From contig SVTJ01000012.1 of the NCBI GenBank assembly GCA_015063845.1, forward strand, positions 1 through 64,000: 64,000 nt of DNA, read 5' to 3'. The DNA is from Oscillospiraceae bacterium. Its GTDB lineage: Bacteria; Bacillota; Clostridia; Oscillospirales; CAG-272. Below the pieces are notes generated by a model, which made no database searches, was not told where the DNA came from, and was given only the letters and a program-made list of their open reading frames with translations. Both the position numbers and the translations under genes were made by a program. How positions within the stretch are numbered: position 1 is the stretch's first letter; the number at the start of each line of letters is the position of its first letter. Of this stretch, positions 40,156 to 49,530 are shown piece by piece.

Positions 40156-42744
40156 ATGACCCCAATGATGGAGCAATACTTTGAAATAAAAAATCAATAT
40201 AAGGATTATTTGCTCTTTTACCGTCTTGGCGACTTTTACGAGATGTTCTTTGACGACGCCGTACTCGCCTCGCGTGAGCTTGAGCTTACGCTGACGGGCA
40301 GAGACTGCGGTGAGGCAGAAAGAGCGCCCATGTGCGGCGTTCCTTTCCACAGCTCCGAGGGGTACATAGGCAAATTGATCGAGAAGGGCTATAAGGTCGC
40401 TATCTGCGAGCAGACTGAGGACCCCGCACTTGCTAAGGGTCTTGTGCGCCGTGAGGTCGTGCGCGTGGTAACACCGGGTACGCTTATCGAGACCAATCTC
40501 CTTTCCGAGAATAAGAACAACTACCTTTGCGCAGTTTATATGAGCGAGCTTGAATGCGGAGTTGCATTTGCTGACGTTTCCACAGCGCAGATATACGCCA
40601 CGTCGTTTTGCGGAGATAATATCGAGGCAAGACTTAAGAACGAGCTCGGAACTTATGCTCCGAGTGAGGTGGTGTCCAACCTGTCGGCGAAAAAGCTCGG
40701 AGACGTCTCGGAGTTTGTAACCTCGCGTGTTGGCGCTATGCTTACCGACAATCGTCCCACTCAGTTTGAGTATGCCGCCTCTCTTAATGCCGTAAAGGCG
40801 CAGTTTGGCGATGCGCTGAGAGAGGGAGCAGAGGACGACAAGGCGCTCATATGCGCTCTCGGCGGACTGCTTTCGTATATCGCCGATATGCAAAAGAGCG
40901 ACATATCCTATATCAAGGAGCTGAGCGTGTATTCGGACGGTCAGTATATGGAGCTCGATATCAATACAAGACGAAATCTGGAGCTTACGGAAACGCTTCG
41001 CTCAAAGGAGAAAAAGGGCTCTCTTTTGTGGGTGCTGGATAAGACCAAGAGTGCGGCAGGCGCAAGACTTCTGCGCCAGTGGGTGGAACACCCCCTGTTG
41101 TCAACGGGCGCTATCATCTCCAGACAAAACGCTATCGAGGAGCTTTGCTCAAACTATATACTCCGCGAGGAGATAGGCGCGCTGCTTGACGGCGTGCTCG
41201 ACCTTGAAAGACTTGTCACAAAAATAGTCTACGGAACGGCGAACGCTAAGGACCTAAGAGCTGTCAGCTCAACCATCTCCGTGCTTCCCGAGCTTAAGGC
41301 GTTGCTTGCGACCTGCCGTTCGGACGAGCTGTGCCGTATAAACTCAGAGCTTGAGACGCTTGAGGACATCTATTCGAGCATCGACACGGCGATATGCGAG
41401 GAGCCACCCTTTTCGGTGAGAGAGGGAGGTATAATTGCCGACGGCTATAACGCAGACGTTGACAGCCTCAGAGACATAATGAAGGACGGCAGCTCCTGGA
41501 AGGAAAGAATTGCCGAGGAGGAGAGAGAAAAGACGGGCATAAAGACCCTTAAGGTAGCGTATAACAAGGTGTTTGGCTACTATATAGAGGTCACCAAATC
41601 GCTTATCTCCCAAGTGCCCGACAGATACATAAGAAAGCAAACGCTCGCAAACTGTGAGCGATACATAACCGAGGAGCTCAAGGAAATGGAAGCAACCGTG
41701 CTCGGCGCGTCCGATAAGGTATGCTCACTTGAATATGAGCTTTTCAGTCAGATAAGAGGCTTTGTTGCGGATAACAGCCGCAGAGTACAAAAGGCGGCGG
41801 CTCTTATGGCAAAGCTCGACGCTTATTACAGCCTTGCGACGGTAGCGGCAAAGAACAGCTATGTCCGCCCCGAGGTGGATACGAGCGATATTATTGATAT
41901 AAAGGACGGCAGACACCCTGTCGTTGAGCAGTTCGTTAAGGACACGTATTTCGTGCCCAATGACGCGCATCTTGATACGTCCGCAAATCGCCTTATGCTC
42001 ATCACAGGACCTAATATGGCGGGTAAATCTACGTATATGCGTCAGGTGGCGATAATCACACTTATGGCGCAGATAGGCTCATTCGTGCCCGCGAAAGAGG
42101 CAAGGATAGGTATTGTGGACAAGCTGTTTACACGTGTCGGCGCGTCCGACGACCTCGCTTCTGGTCAGTCCACGTTTATGCTGGAGATGAACGAGGTGGC
42201 GTATATTCTCAGAAACGCCACAAAAAAGAGCCTTATCATATACGACGAGGTGGGCAGAGGCACGTCCACGTTTGACGGAATGAGCATAGCGAGAGCTATC
42301 GTTGAATATACGGCGGGAAGAAAGATAGGAGCTAAAACGCTTTTCGCGACGCACTATCACGAGCTTACCGTGCTTGAGGACGAGATGGACGGTATCGTCA
42401 ATTACAACATCGCGGCTAAGAAGAGGGGAGACAGCATCACGTTTCTCCGCAAGATAGTACGCGGCTCGACCGACGACAGCTACGGTATTGAGGTCGCAAA
42501 GCTTGCAGGACTTCCTAATGAGGTCATCAAGAGAGCAAAAGAGGTGCTCGCGTCGGTAGAAAAGACGGCGAAGGCACTCTCGACGACCGATAAAGAGGAT
42601 AGTGCTGTTGACGACACGCTCATCACGCTTGACGACTTTGTAAACGACCAGGTCATCGAGGAGCTTAAGGCGGTAGACATAAATATGCTCTCACCGTACG
42701 AAGCAATGAGCTTTTTGTTTGACCTTAAGAAGAGATTGAAGTAA
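40156..42744 (+). CDS. mutS: DNA mismatch recognition protein MutS
   Basis: 862 residues. The mismatch-reading Phe-Tyr-Glu is at 27-29 in RLGDFYEMFF. Core, clamp and ATPase domains follow. Walker A GPNMAGKSTYM is near residue 617, then SGQSTFMLEMNEV, Walker B LIIYDEVGRGTSTFDG and FATHYHEL. The C-terminus has a short linker and the tetramer-type helix (LSPYEAMSFLFDLKKRLK). Start at 40156 with CGGAGG 8 bases upstream; the frame is open further back into the ylbF gene but without an RBS. Operon with mutL, 24 bases downstream. Confidence 0.98.
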   Translation: MTPMMEQYFEIKNQYKDYLLFYRLGDFYEMFFDDAVLASRELELTLTGRDCGEAERAPMCGVPFHSSEGYIGKLIEKGYKVAICEQTEDPALAKGLVRREVVRVVTPGTLIETNLLSENKNNYLCAVYMSELECGVAFADVSTAQIYATSFCGDNIEARLKNELGTYAPSEVVSNLSAKKLGDVSEFVTSRVGAMLTDNRPTQFEYAASLNAVKAQFGDALREGAEDDKALICALGGLLSYIADMQKSDISYIKELSVYSDGQYMELDINTRRNLELTETLRSKEKKGSLLWVLDKTKSAAGARLLRQWVEHPLLSTGAIISRQNAIEELCSNYILREEIGALLDGVLDLERLVTKIVYGTANAKDLRAVSSTISVLPELKALLATCRSDELCRINSELETLEDIYSSIDTAICEEPPFSVREGGIIADGYNADVDSLRDIMKDGSSWKERIAEEEREKTGIKTLKVAYNKVFGYYIEVTKSLISQVPDRYIRKQTLANCERYITEELKEMEATVLGASDKVCSLEYELFSQIRGFVADNSRRVQKAAALMAKLDAYYSLATVAAKNSYVRPEVDTSDIIDIKDGRHPVVEQFVKDTYFVPNDAHLDTSANRLMLITGPNMAGKSTYMRQVAIITLMAQIGSFVPAKEARIGIVDKLFTRVGASDDLASGQSTFMLEMNEVAYILRNATKKSLIIYDEVGRGTSTFDGMSIARAIVEYTAGRKIGAKTLFATHYHELTVLEDEMDGIVNYNIAAKKRGDSITFLRKIVRGSTDDSYGIEVAKLAGLPNEVIKRAKEVLASVEKTAKALSTTDKEDSAVDDTLITLDDFVNDQVIEELKAVDINMLSPYEAMSFLFDLKKRLK

Positions 42745-42768
42745 AAAATTCAGAAAGGAGAACGCAAT

Positions 42769-44844
42769 ATGGGAAAGATAAATGTGCTTTCATTTGCCGT
42801 GGCGAACCTTATTGCCGCAGGCGAGGTGGTCGACAGACCCTCGTCCGTTATCAAAGAGCTGCTTGAAAACGCAATAGATTCGGGAGCGGATAAGATAACC
42901 GTTGAGATACAAAACGGCGGTGTTACCTATATGCGTGTCTCCGATAACGGCTGCGGTATGACACCCGAGGACCTGCCCGTGTCCATTCGCCGCCACGCGA
43001 CAAGTAAGATAAAAAACGCTGAGGACCTTGACGGAATAATCACGCTCGGCTTCCGCGGTGAGGCTCTCGCGGCTATCGCTTCGGTGTCGGATATAAGAAT
43101 TATCACAAAGACGCGTGACGCATCTGTTGGCGCGATGCTCGAGGCGCACGGCGGCAATATCGTCGGTGTACAGGAAAGAGCTTGCACCGACGGAACGACC
43201 GTCATAGTTGAAAACCTATTTTCAAACGTTCCCGCAAGGCGAAAGTTCCTTAAAAAGGACGTTACCGAGGCTATGGCTGTAAGCGCGATAGTGGAAAAGG
43301 TCGCGCTGTCAAGACCCGATATTGCCTTCAAGCTCATAATAGACGGCAACGTAAAGCTTGAGACTATCGGAGATAAAACGCTTAAGAGCGCGGTATACTC
43401 AGTGTTCGGGCGCGAATTCGCCTCAAAGCTTCTCGAAGCTTCTATCGAGATAGAGGGCATCAAGGTTCACGGCTATATATCACGACCCGATAACGTACGC
43501 GCAAACAGAAATTATCAAAATTTCTTTATCAACGGAAGATACGTTCGCTCAAAGACGGCACTTGCCGCGATAGAGCAGGCGTATTCGTCCTACATAGCGT
43601 CGGAAAAATTCCCGTGCTGCGTGCTGTTTATCGAAATAAACCCAGCAACGGTAGACGTAAACGTTCACCCCGCCAAGCTTGAGGTCAAGTTCTCAAACGA
43701 AAAGCCTGTTTTTGAGGCGATATACTACGCGGTCAGAAACACGCTTGAGAGCAACACATCACGACCCGATATAATGCTCGGTACAAGAGCGGGCGGAGCG
43801 AGAGTTTCGGATAGGACTACACCTATCGAGGACACGAGAGCTGAGAGCCTTAAGAAGCGTCAGCTTTCGGCAGAGCTTTACGGAGCAGGCGCGCAGAGCG
43901 CACCGAGAACACAGCGTCCGCAAGGCGGATTTGCGCATATAACCGCGGAAGAGTACTTGAGGAATTATACGACCGCTCCCGCCACCAAGGAGGAGAGGGA
44001 GGCGTTGAAGCCCCGTCAGGAGCAGATAATAAAGCTCGCCGAGCAAAAGATACGCGAGCAGGAGCAAAGAGCCAAGCAAAAGGGTGCTGAGGAGCAAGCT
44101 AAGGCAGAGCCTCAAAAGGTTGAGTCACCGAAGGCGGAAGACGTCGTGGCAGAGCCCGACAAGAATAAAGCTCCCAACGTACAAATAACAAAGATAGACC
44201 TCGAACCGCCCAAAGAGAGCGCGGCGCAAGATAAGCATACGTCCTATCAAGCGCCGAGAAGCCTTGAATATAGGATAATAGGCGAGGCGTTCAACTCATA
44301 CGTTATTGTAGAAAGAGGAGACAAGCTTCTTCTCATAGACAAGCACGCCGCTCACGAGCGCATACTTTTCGAGCAGCTGAAGGCGGCGCTCCATTCGCAG
44401 ACCGAGCGCGCATCTCAGATACTCGCGTTGCCCGTTGAGTATATGATGACAACTATTGAGATGCAGATGTTAAGGGATTACAAGGAGGAGATAGAGGCAG
44501 TCGGATTTGAATACGTGACGGGAAAATATATCGTGTTTGTCACGGCGATACCCGAGGGAATAGACCTTGATAAGGCAAAGGATATGCTCACGGAGATAGC
44601 CGACCGACTTCATAAGAGCACGGGAGACGCGGAAAAGACGCGTGCCGACGTGTTTGAAAAGGCGCTTTACCAAGCATCCTGTAAGGCAGCGATAAAAGCT
44701 GGTAGGGAATATCCGCCCGAGTACGTGGAGTGGATAGTGGATAAGCTTATGCAGATACCCGATATCACCGTCTGCCCACACGGCCGCCCCGTAGCAATGG
44801 AGCTCTCCAAGAAAAATCTCGATTATCAATTTGAGAGAAGCTGA
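42769..44844 (+). CDS. mutL: DNA mismatch repair endonuclease MutL
   Basis: 691 residues. N-terminal GHKL ATPase with SSVIKELLENAIDSG, VSDNGCGM, TSKI and GFRGEALA, then a transducer domain. A long charged linker (about 345-495, rich in Glu/Lys/Gln) follows. The C-terminal endonuclease domain has the metal motif as DKHAAHERILFE (near 523), where the consensus is DQHA(x)2E(x)4E; Lys replaces Gln. CPHGRPVAMEL closes the site. So this is the nicking type used by bacteria without MutH. RBS AAAGGAGAA. The stop codon abuts a repeat array. Confidence 0.97.
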   Translation: MGKINVLSFAVANLIAAGEVVDRPSSVIKELLENAIDSGADKITVEIQNGGVTYMRVSDNGCGMTPEDLPVSIRRHATSKIKNAEDLDGIITLGFRGEALAAIASVSDIRIITKTRDASVGAMLEAHGGNIVGVQERACTDGTTVIVENLFSNVPARRKFLKKDVTEAMAVSAIVEKVALSRPDIAFKLIIDGNVKLETIGDKTLKSAVYSVFGREFASKLLEASIEIEGIKVHGYISRPDNVRANRNYQNFFINGRYVRSKTALAAIEQAYSSYIASEKFPCCVLFIEINPATVDVNVHPAKLEVKFSNEKPVFEAIYYAVRNTLESNTSRPDIMLGTRAGGARVSDRTTPIEDTRAESLKKRQLSAELYGAGAQSAPRTQRPQGGFAHITAEEYLRNYTTAPATKEEREALKPRQEQIIKLAEQKIREQEQRAKQKGAEEQAKAEPQKVESPKAEDVVAEPDKNKAPNVQITKIDLEPPKESAAQDKHTSYQAPRSLEYRIIGEAFNSYVIVERGDKLLLIDKHAAHERILFEQLKAALHSQTERASQILALPVEYMMTTIEMQMLRDYKEEIEAVGFEYVTGKYIVFVTAIPEGIDLDKAKDMLTEIADRLHKSTGDAEKTRADVFEKALYQASCKAAIKAGREYPPEYVEWIVDKLMQIPDITVCPHGRPVAMELSKKNLDYQFERS

Positions 44845-45062
44845 CCTACTTTTCTTTTGGAAAAAAGAAAAGTAGGCAAAAGAAAACTTACACAATTGGT
44901 TTGTTCGATGATTTGGAATTCATCGCCTTCTTTTGGAAAAAAGAAAAGTAGGCAAAAGAAAACAACACTTTGGTTTGTTCTTTGCTTCAAAGGTTATCGC
45001 CTTCTTTTGGAAAAAAGAAAAGTAGGCAAAAGAAAACTTACAAAATTGGTTTGTTCGTTGAT
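44845..45062 (+). repeat. Array of three ~75-bp repeats upstream of tgt
   Basis: The shared core is ggaaaaaagaaaagtaggca followed by aaagaaaac, then a variable ~35 bp with ttggtttgttc. Core agtaggcaaa falls at 44871, 44947 and 45021. The first unit also has the 5' half of a palindrome, cctacttttctttt, starting right after the mutL stop. Spacer sequences differ only slightly. Confidence 0.88.
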
Positions 45063-45094
45063 ATAAAATATAAATCCAAGAAAGAGAAAATACT

Positions 45095-46231
45095 ATGTTT
45101 GAAATTTTAGCAACAGACGGGCGCGCGAGACGTGGCGTGCTTCATACCGTACACGGTGACATTCAGACCCCCGTGTTTATGAACGTCGGTACTTGTGCCG
45201 CGATCAAGGGTGGCGTCTCATCAAGAGAGCTTATCGACCTTGACTGTCAGGTCGAGCTGTCAAATACCTATCACCTTCATATTCGTCCGGGTGACAAGCT
45301 CATATACGAAATGGGCGGACTTCACAAATTTATGAATTGGGAACGCCCCATTCTTACCGACAGCGGTGGATTTCAGGTATTTTCTTTGTCGTCTTTGCGT
45401 AAAATAACCGAAGAGGGTGTTCGCTTTGCCTCTCACGTTGACGGTAAGCGAATTTTTATGGGACCCGAGGAGAGTATGCAGATACAGTCAAATCTCGCGT
45501 CTACTATCGCTATGGCTTTTGACGAGTGCGTTGAAAATCCCGCGCCTTATAAGTACGTCAAGGATTCCTGCGAGAGAACGGCGCGCTGGTTGGTTCGCTG
45601 CAAGACCGAGATGGACAGACTTAACTCCTTGCCCGAGACCATAAACAAAAATCAGCTGCTTTTCGGTATAAATCAGGGTGGCACTTACGAGGATCTCCGT
45701 ATAGGTCATATGCAGCAGATAGCTGAGCTCGACCTTGCAGGATACGCGATCGGCGGACTTGCTGTTGGCGAGGAGACCGAGGAGATGTACCGCATAATAG
45801 ATGCTGTCGAGCCTCATATGCCCAAGAACAAGCCCAGATATCTTATGGGTGTCGGAACGCCTTGTAATATACTTGAGGCGGTTCATATGGGCGTTGACTT
45901 CTTCGACTGCGTAATGCCCAGCCGTAACGCACGTCACGGCAATCTTTTCACGTGGCACGGAAAGATGAACCTGCTTAACGAGAAATACGCCCGCGATCCC
46001 CGTCCGTTTGACGAGAACTGCGGTTGTCCCGCTTGCCGTAATTACAGCCGTTCCTACGTTCGTCATCTTATCAAGGCGAAGGAGTCGCTCGGAATGCGTC
46101 TTGCGGTAGCTCATAACCTCTATTTCTATAACAATCTCACAAGAAAGATACGCGAGGCGCTTGACGGCGGTTATTTTGAAAGCTTCTACCAGAAGTACAG
46201 AACTATCCTCGGTGAACGTAGCCAAGACTGA
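45095..46231 (+). CDS. tgt: tRNA-guanine transglycosylase (queuine/preQ1)
   Basis: Exchanges guanine-34 in GUN anticodon tRNAs for preQ1, the first tRNA-bound step of queuosine formation. 378 residues. The catalytic Asp lies in LTDSGGFQVFS (near 89) and a second in DFFDCVMPSRNARHG. The zinc site is CGCPACRNYSRSYVRHL with a distal His (NLYFYNN region). RBS is AAGAAAGAGAAA, weak. It stands between two repeat arrays rather than in a queuosine operon. Confidence 0.97.
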   Translation: MFEILATDGRARRGVLHTVHGDIQTPVFMNVGTCAAIKGGVSSRELIDLDCQVELSNTYHLHIRPGDKLIYEMGGLHKFMNWERPILTDSGGFQVFSLSSLRKITEEGVRFASHVDGKRIFMGPEESMQIQSNLASTIAMAFDECVENPAPYKYVKDSCERTARWLVRCKTEMDRLNSLPETINKNQLLFGINQGGTYEDLRIGHMQQIAELDLAGYAIGGLAVGEETEEMYRIIDAVEPHMPKNKPRYLMGVGTPCNILEAVHMGVDFFDCVMPSRNARHGNLFTWHGKMNLLNEKYARDPRPFDENCGCPACRNYSRSYVRHLIKAKESLGMRLAVAHNLYFYNNLTRKIREALDGGYFESFYQKYRTILGERSQD

Positions 46232-46492
46232 CCTACTTTTCTTTTGAAAAAAGAAAAGTAGGCAAAAGAAAACAACACTTTGGTTTGTTCTTTGCTTCAA
46301 ACTTATCGTTTTCTTTTGAAAAAAGAAAAGTAGGCAAAAGAAAACAACACTTTGATTTGTTCGATGATTTGGAATTCATCGCCTTCTTTTGGAAAAAAGA
46401 AAAGTAGGCAAAAGAAAACAACACTTTGATTTGTTCTTTGCTTCAAACTTATCGTTTGCTTTTGAAAAAAGAAAAGCAGGCAAATGAAAGAT
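46232..46492 (+). repeat. Array of four ~73-bp repeats downstream of tgt
   Basis: Same unit and orientation as the array upstream of tgt; core agtaggcaaa (last copy agcaggcaaa) at 46257, 46329, 46403 and 46475. It begins right after the tgt stop with the same ctgacctacttttcttttg that follows mutL. Spacers alternate between two types (tctttgcttcaaacttatcg and cgatgatttggaattcatcg). Confidence 0.88.
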
Positions 46493-46504
46493 CAAGTAAA
46501 AGCT

Positions 46505-46568
46505 ATTAAAGTTCTTTGAAGGGAGCTTGAGGGGAACTTTCTCGAAAGAAAGTTCCCCTCAAAAAAAA
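46505..46568. repeat. TTAAAGTTCTTTGAAGGGAG hairpin element
   Basis: Stem ttgaggggaactttc / gaaagttcccctcaa. It is the same family as the element near 21119-21172, with the same lead-in ttaaagttctt(t)gaagggag. It lies just before tldD; no other feature in 46493-46575. Confidence 0.7.
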
Positions 46569-46575
46569 TAAAACT

Positions 46576-47955
46576 ATGATAGATCAGAAAATACTCGAAG
46601 AAGTGCTCGGCGTGGCTATGTCCACGGGCGGAGACTTTGCTGAAATATATGCCGAAAACACGAGAAACAATTCACTCTTTTTGGTTGACGGCAAAATAGA
46701 TAAGATAGTTGACAACACCTATTCGGGTGTTGGCGTGCGTGTGTTCCTCGGCGAGAGAACCGTATACGCAACCACCACCGACCTCACTCGTGAGGGGCTT
46801 TTGGCGTGTGCCAAGAGTGCCGCCGAGATACTCGGTGAGCTGAAGACCAATATAAGCGTGTCTCTTACGAAAACGCGTGTGCCCGATATTCACCCCGTGC
46901 GTATTCACCCGATGAGCGCGGATATGAGAATAAGGACTGACATTCTCAAATGCGCGTGCTTTGCGGCAAAGGAGCACAGCGAAAAAATATCGCAGGTGCA
47001 GGGAACACTTCTCGGTGTTGACCACGGTATACTTGTAGCAAACAGCGAAGGGCTGTTCAAGGAAGACAGACACGTTCGCACCCGTCTCATAGTCAACTCG
47101 GTTGCAAGCGCAGGAGGGGAGAACCAATCGGGCTCTTGCACACCGGGACGCGGAATGGGTCTTGAAATGTTCGATCTTTTTGATCCTCGCGAGGTCGGTA
47201 TCCACGCGTCGCGTCAAGCGCTTGTAAATCTTTCGGCTGGCTACTGCCCCGCAGGGCAGATGACCGTTGCTATTGAAAACGGCTTTGGCGGAGTTATATT
47301 CCACGAGGCGTGCGGACACTCTCTCGAGGCAACGCAGGTAGGGGTTGGAATGTCGGAGATGTGCGGAAAGCTCGGTCAACTCATAGCAAACCCCAAGGTC
47401 ACAGCCATAGACGACGGAACTATTGCGGGCGCATGGGGCTCTGTGAATATTGACGACGAGGGAAATCCCACGCAGAGAAACGTGCTTATTGAGAACGGTG
47501 TTCTTAAAAACTATATGATAGACCGTCTCGGTTCGCGCAGACTTCATATGCCAATGACTGGTAACAGCCGCAGGCAGGGCTACGAATACGAGCCCACCTC
47601 GCGTATGACTAACACCTTTATTGACAACGGACCCGACAAAAACGAGGACATTATCGCTTCGATAGAGTACGGTCTTTACGCAAAGGAAATGGGCGGCGGC
47701 TCGGTAAATCCTCTTACGGGCGCGTTCAACTTTGCCGTAAGAGAGGGATATATAGTCCGCAACGGCAAGATATGTGAGCCTGTGCGCGGCGCCTCTCTCA
47801 TAGGAACGGGCTCGCAGATACTTCGCGATATAGATATGGTCGGACAAAACCTTGATTGCGGTCAAGGAATGTGCGGCTCGTCGAGCGGAAACGTACCGAC
47901 AGATGTCGGTCAGCCTCTTATTCGTGTCGGCAAGATAACGGTCGGCGGAAGATAA
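46576..47955 (+). CDS. tldD: TldD-family metalloprotease subunit
   Basis: 459 residues. The zinc-binding HEACGH of the TldD HExxxH motif is near residue 244 in GVIFHEACGHSLEATQVG. Conserved GSVNPLTGAFNF and the C-terminal GQGMCGSSSGNVPTDVGQP, then PLIRVGKITVGGR, are typical. TldD with TldE forms a heterodimer that degrades unfolded peptides and trims some modified peptides (for example microcin B17). The partner gene follows 13 bases later. No upstream promoter or strong RBS is visible; the nearby hairpin is the only signal. Confidence 0.95.
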   Translation: MIDQKILEEVLGVAMSTGGDFAEIYAENTRNNSLFLVDGKIDKIVDNTYSGVGVRVFLGERTVYATTTDLTREGLLACAKSAAEILGELKTNISVSLTKTRVPDIHPVRIHPMSADMRIRTDILKCACFAAKEHSEKISQVQGTLLGVDHGILVANSEGLFKEDRHVRTRLIVNSVASAGGENQSGSCTPGRGMGLEMFDLFDPREVGIHASRQALVNLSAGYCPAGQMTVAIENGFGGVIFHEACGHSLEATQVGVGMSEMCGKLGQLIANPKVTAIDDGTIAGAWGSVNIDDEGNPTQRNVLIENGVLKNYMIDRLGSRRLHMPMTGNSRRQGYEYEPTSRMTNTFIDNGPDKNEDIIASIEYGLYAKEMGGGSVNPLTGAFNFAVREGYIVRNGKICEPVRGASLIGTGSQILRDIDMVGQNLDCGQGMCGSSSGNVPTDVGQPLIRVGKITVGGR

Positions 47956-47968
47956 GGAGGGAAGAGAT

Positions 47969-49306
47969 ATGGATTTTAGTATTGTAAAGCAAACACTCAT
48001 AAATGAAGCGCAAAGACGCGGACTTGACGAGTATGAGATATTCTTCACGCAGTCCGAGCAACTAAGCACGGAAACGCTTAAGGACGAGATATGCTCATTC
48101 TCAAGCGGAGTTGGCTCGGGCGTCAGCTTCAGATGCATTGTGGACGGAAGAATGGGCAACGCGGCAACCGAGCTTTTCACAGAAGAGGAGCTTGTATCTC
48201 TCGTTAAGAGAGCGATGGACAACGCTTCTGTTATCGAGAACGACGACCCCGTATTTATTTTCGAGGGCTCTGACAAATATGAGACCGTCGAAAAGCCTAA
48301 CTTTGATATGCCATCGACGGCAAAAATAAGAGAGCTTGCGCTTGATATTCAGGCCAAGACCTACGCGCAGAGTGATGCCGTGACTGACGGAACTCAGTCG
48401 AACGTATTTGCCATGAGCACAAGACGCGAGCTTATAAACTCCAAAGGACTTGAGCTTTCCGACACCGTAAAGCTCGGTGGAGCATTCGCCCAGGCAGTTG
48501 TCAAGCAGTCGGATGAGGCGCAAGAGGCGTATGATTTTGTGATTGGGTATGACGGCGTTGATACGCTTCCGAAGAAAGCTGTTGACAAGGCGCTCTCAAA
48601 GATAGGCGCGACTGACGTAAAGTCGGGCAAATATAATATAATCATCGACGGCGCGCAGATGCGCTCACTGCTTGCGACCTATTCGTCGGCGTTTTCGGGA
48701 AAGCAGGCGCTTCTCGGACTTTCCTTGCTCGCGGGCAAGGTGGGAGAGAAGATAGCCGCCGATTGCGTGACCCTCGTTGACGATCCTCGTCTTGATGGCA
48801 GCTTCGCTCAGACCTCTTTTGACGGAGAGGGCGTTGCCACCTATAAGAAAAACGTTATAGAGAACGGTGTTCTTAAAACCTTGCTCTACGACCTTTCGAC
48901 AGCCGCCAAGGCAGGGGTAAAAACAACTGCCAACGGTCAACGTTCGAGCTATGCAAATCAAGTCGGTATCGCGCCCTTTGCGTTCTATATAGAGGGCGGA
49001 GAGGTCAGCGAGGAAGAGCTTCTCGCGAAAATGGGCGACGGTATATATCTTGCAGAGCTCAAAGGACTTCACGCTGGAGCGAATGCCGTCACGGGCGACT
49101 TCTCGCTTGAAAGCGCGGGATATCTCGTCGAGAACGGAAAAAAGATAAAGGCAATCAAGGGCTTTACTGTCGCGGGTAACTTTTTTGAGCTTTTGAGTAG
49201 TATTAAACAGCTGTCCGATAACGTAAAATTCGGTATGCCCTCAGGGCTTACCACGTTCGGCTCTCCCGACGTCCTGCTCGAAAACGTAAGCGTAGCAGGC
49301 GTATAA
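47969..49306 (+). CDS. TldE/PmbA-family protease partner
   Basis: 445 residues, the non-zinc half of the TldD/TldE pair; it has no HExxxH. Typical blocks: FCTQSEQL-like start region, LVDDPRLDGSFAQTSFDGEG, IENGVLKTLLYDLSTAAKAG and the C-terminal GFTVAGNFFELLSSIKQLS and GSPDVLLENVSVAGV. RBS AAGGAGGGAA. Terminates at the hairpin at 49338. Substrate unknown; no RiPP-like precursor is seen beside it. Confidence 0.93.
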   Translation: MDFSIVKQTLINEAQRRGLDEYEIFFTQSEQLSTETLKDEICSFSSGVGSGVSFRCIVDGRMGNAATELFTEEELVSLVKRAMDNASVIENDDPVFIFEGSDKYETVEKPNFDMPSTAKIRELALDIQAKTYAQSDAVTDGTQSNVFAMSTRRELINSKGLELSDTVKLGGAFAQAVVKQSDEAQEAYDFVIGYDGVDTLPKKAVDKALSKIGATDVKSGKYNIIIDGAQMRSLLATYSSAFSGKQALLGLSLLAGKVGEKIAADCVTLVDDPRLDGSFAQTSFDGEGVATYKKNVIENGVLKTLLYDLSTAAKAGVKTTANGQRSSYANQVGIAPFAFYIEGGEVSEEELLAKMGDGIYLAELKGLHAGANAVTGDFSLESAGYLVENGKKIKAIKGFTVAGNFFELLSSIKQLSDNVKFGMPSGLTTFGSPDVLLENVSVAGV

Positions 49307-49337
49307 TACGAAAAGGACGAGATAAAAACGAATTATT

Positions 49338-49371
49338 ATACCCACCCATTTTATTGGGTGGGTATTTTTAT
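49338..49371 (+). terminator. Terminator of tldD-tldE
   Basis: 11-bp stem atacccaccca / tgggtgggtat with a 6-base loop and TTTTTA. Confidence 0.93.
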
Positions 49372-49379
49372 GCTTTTTT

Positions 49380-49450
49380 ATGATGTAAGGGTCGACGCCC
49401 CGTTTTACAATACAAACTAAACATCCCGACAGATCCTAATTTATTTGATC
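49380..49450. repeat. Truncated repeat module with boundary motif
   Basis: Contains gtaagggtcgacgccccgttttac (related to the element at 34072-34225) and ends with cccgacagatcctaattta at 49422-49440, the shared boundary motif. No ORF. Confidence 0.55.
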
Positions 49451-49454
49451 CCCT

Positions 49455-49490
49455 AAAAAACCCGTACGGTTTTCGCCGTACGGGGGGGTA
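49455..49490 (-). terminator. Terminator of the CmpB-family gene
   Basis: Stem cccgtacgg / ccgtacggg with a 6-base loop, followed on the minus strand by TTTTTTAGG. A second partial copy, gtccgtacgac, lies beside it. Confidence 0.85.
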
Positions 49491-49530
49491 GTCCGTACGA
49501 CAACGAATTCACACGAAAAAACTACTCATC

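Noticed and set aside
44845-46492. Possible CRISPR arrays around tgt
   Set aside because: Repeats are direct and ~74 bp apart, but the spacers are almost identical in two types, the repeat is a low-complexity A/G palindrome, and there are no cas genes.
46576-49306. RiPP maturation locus built on TldD/TldE
   Set aside because: TldD/TldE can mature RiPPs, but no precursor peptide or modification enzyme is next to them; a general peptidase role is more likely.
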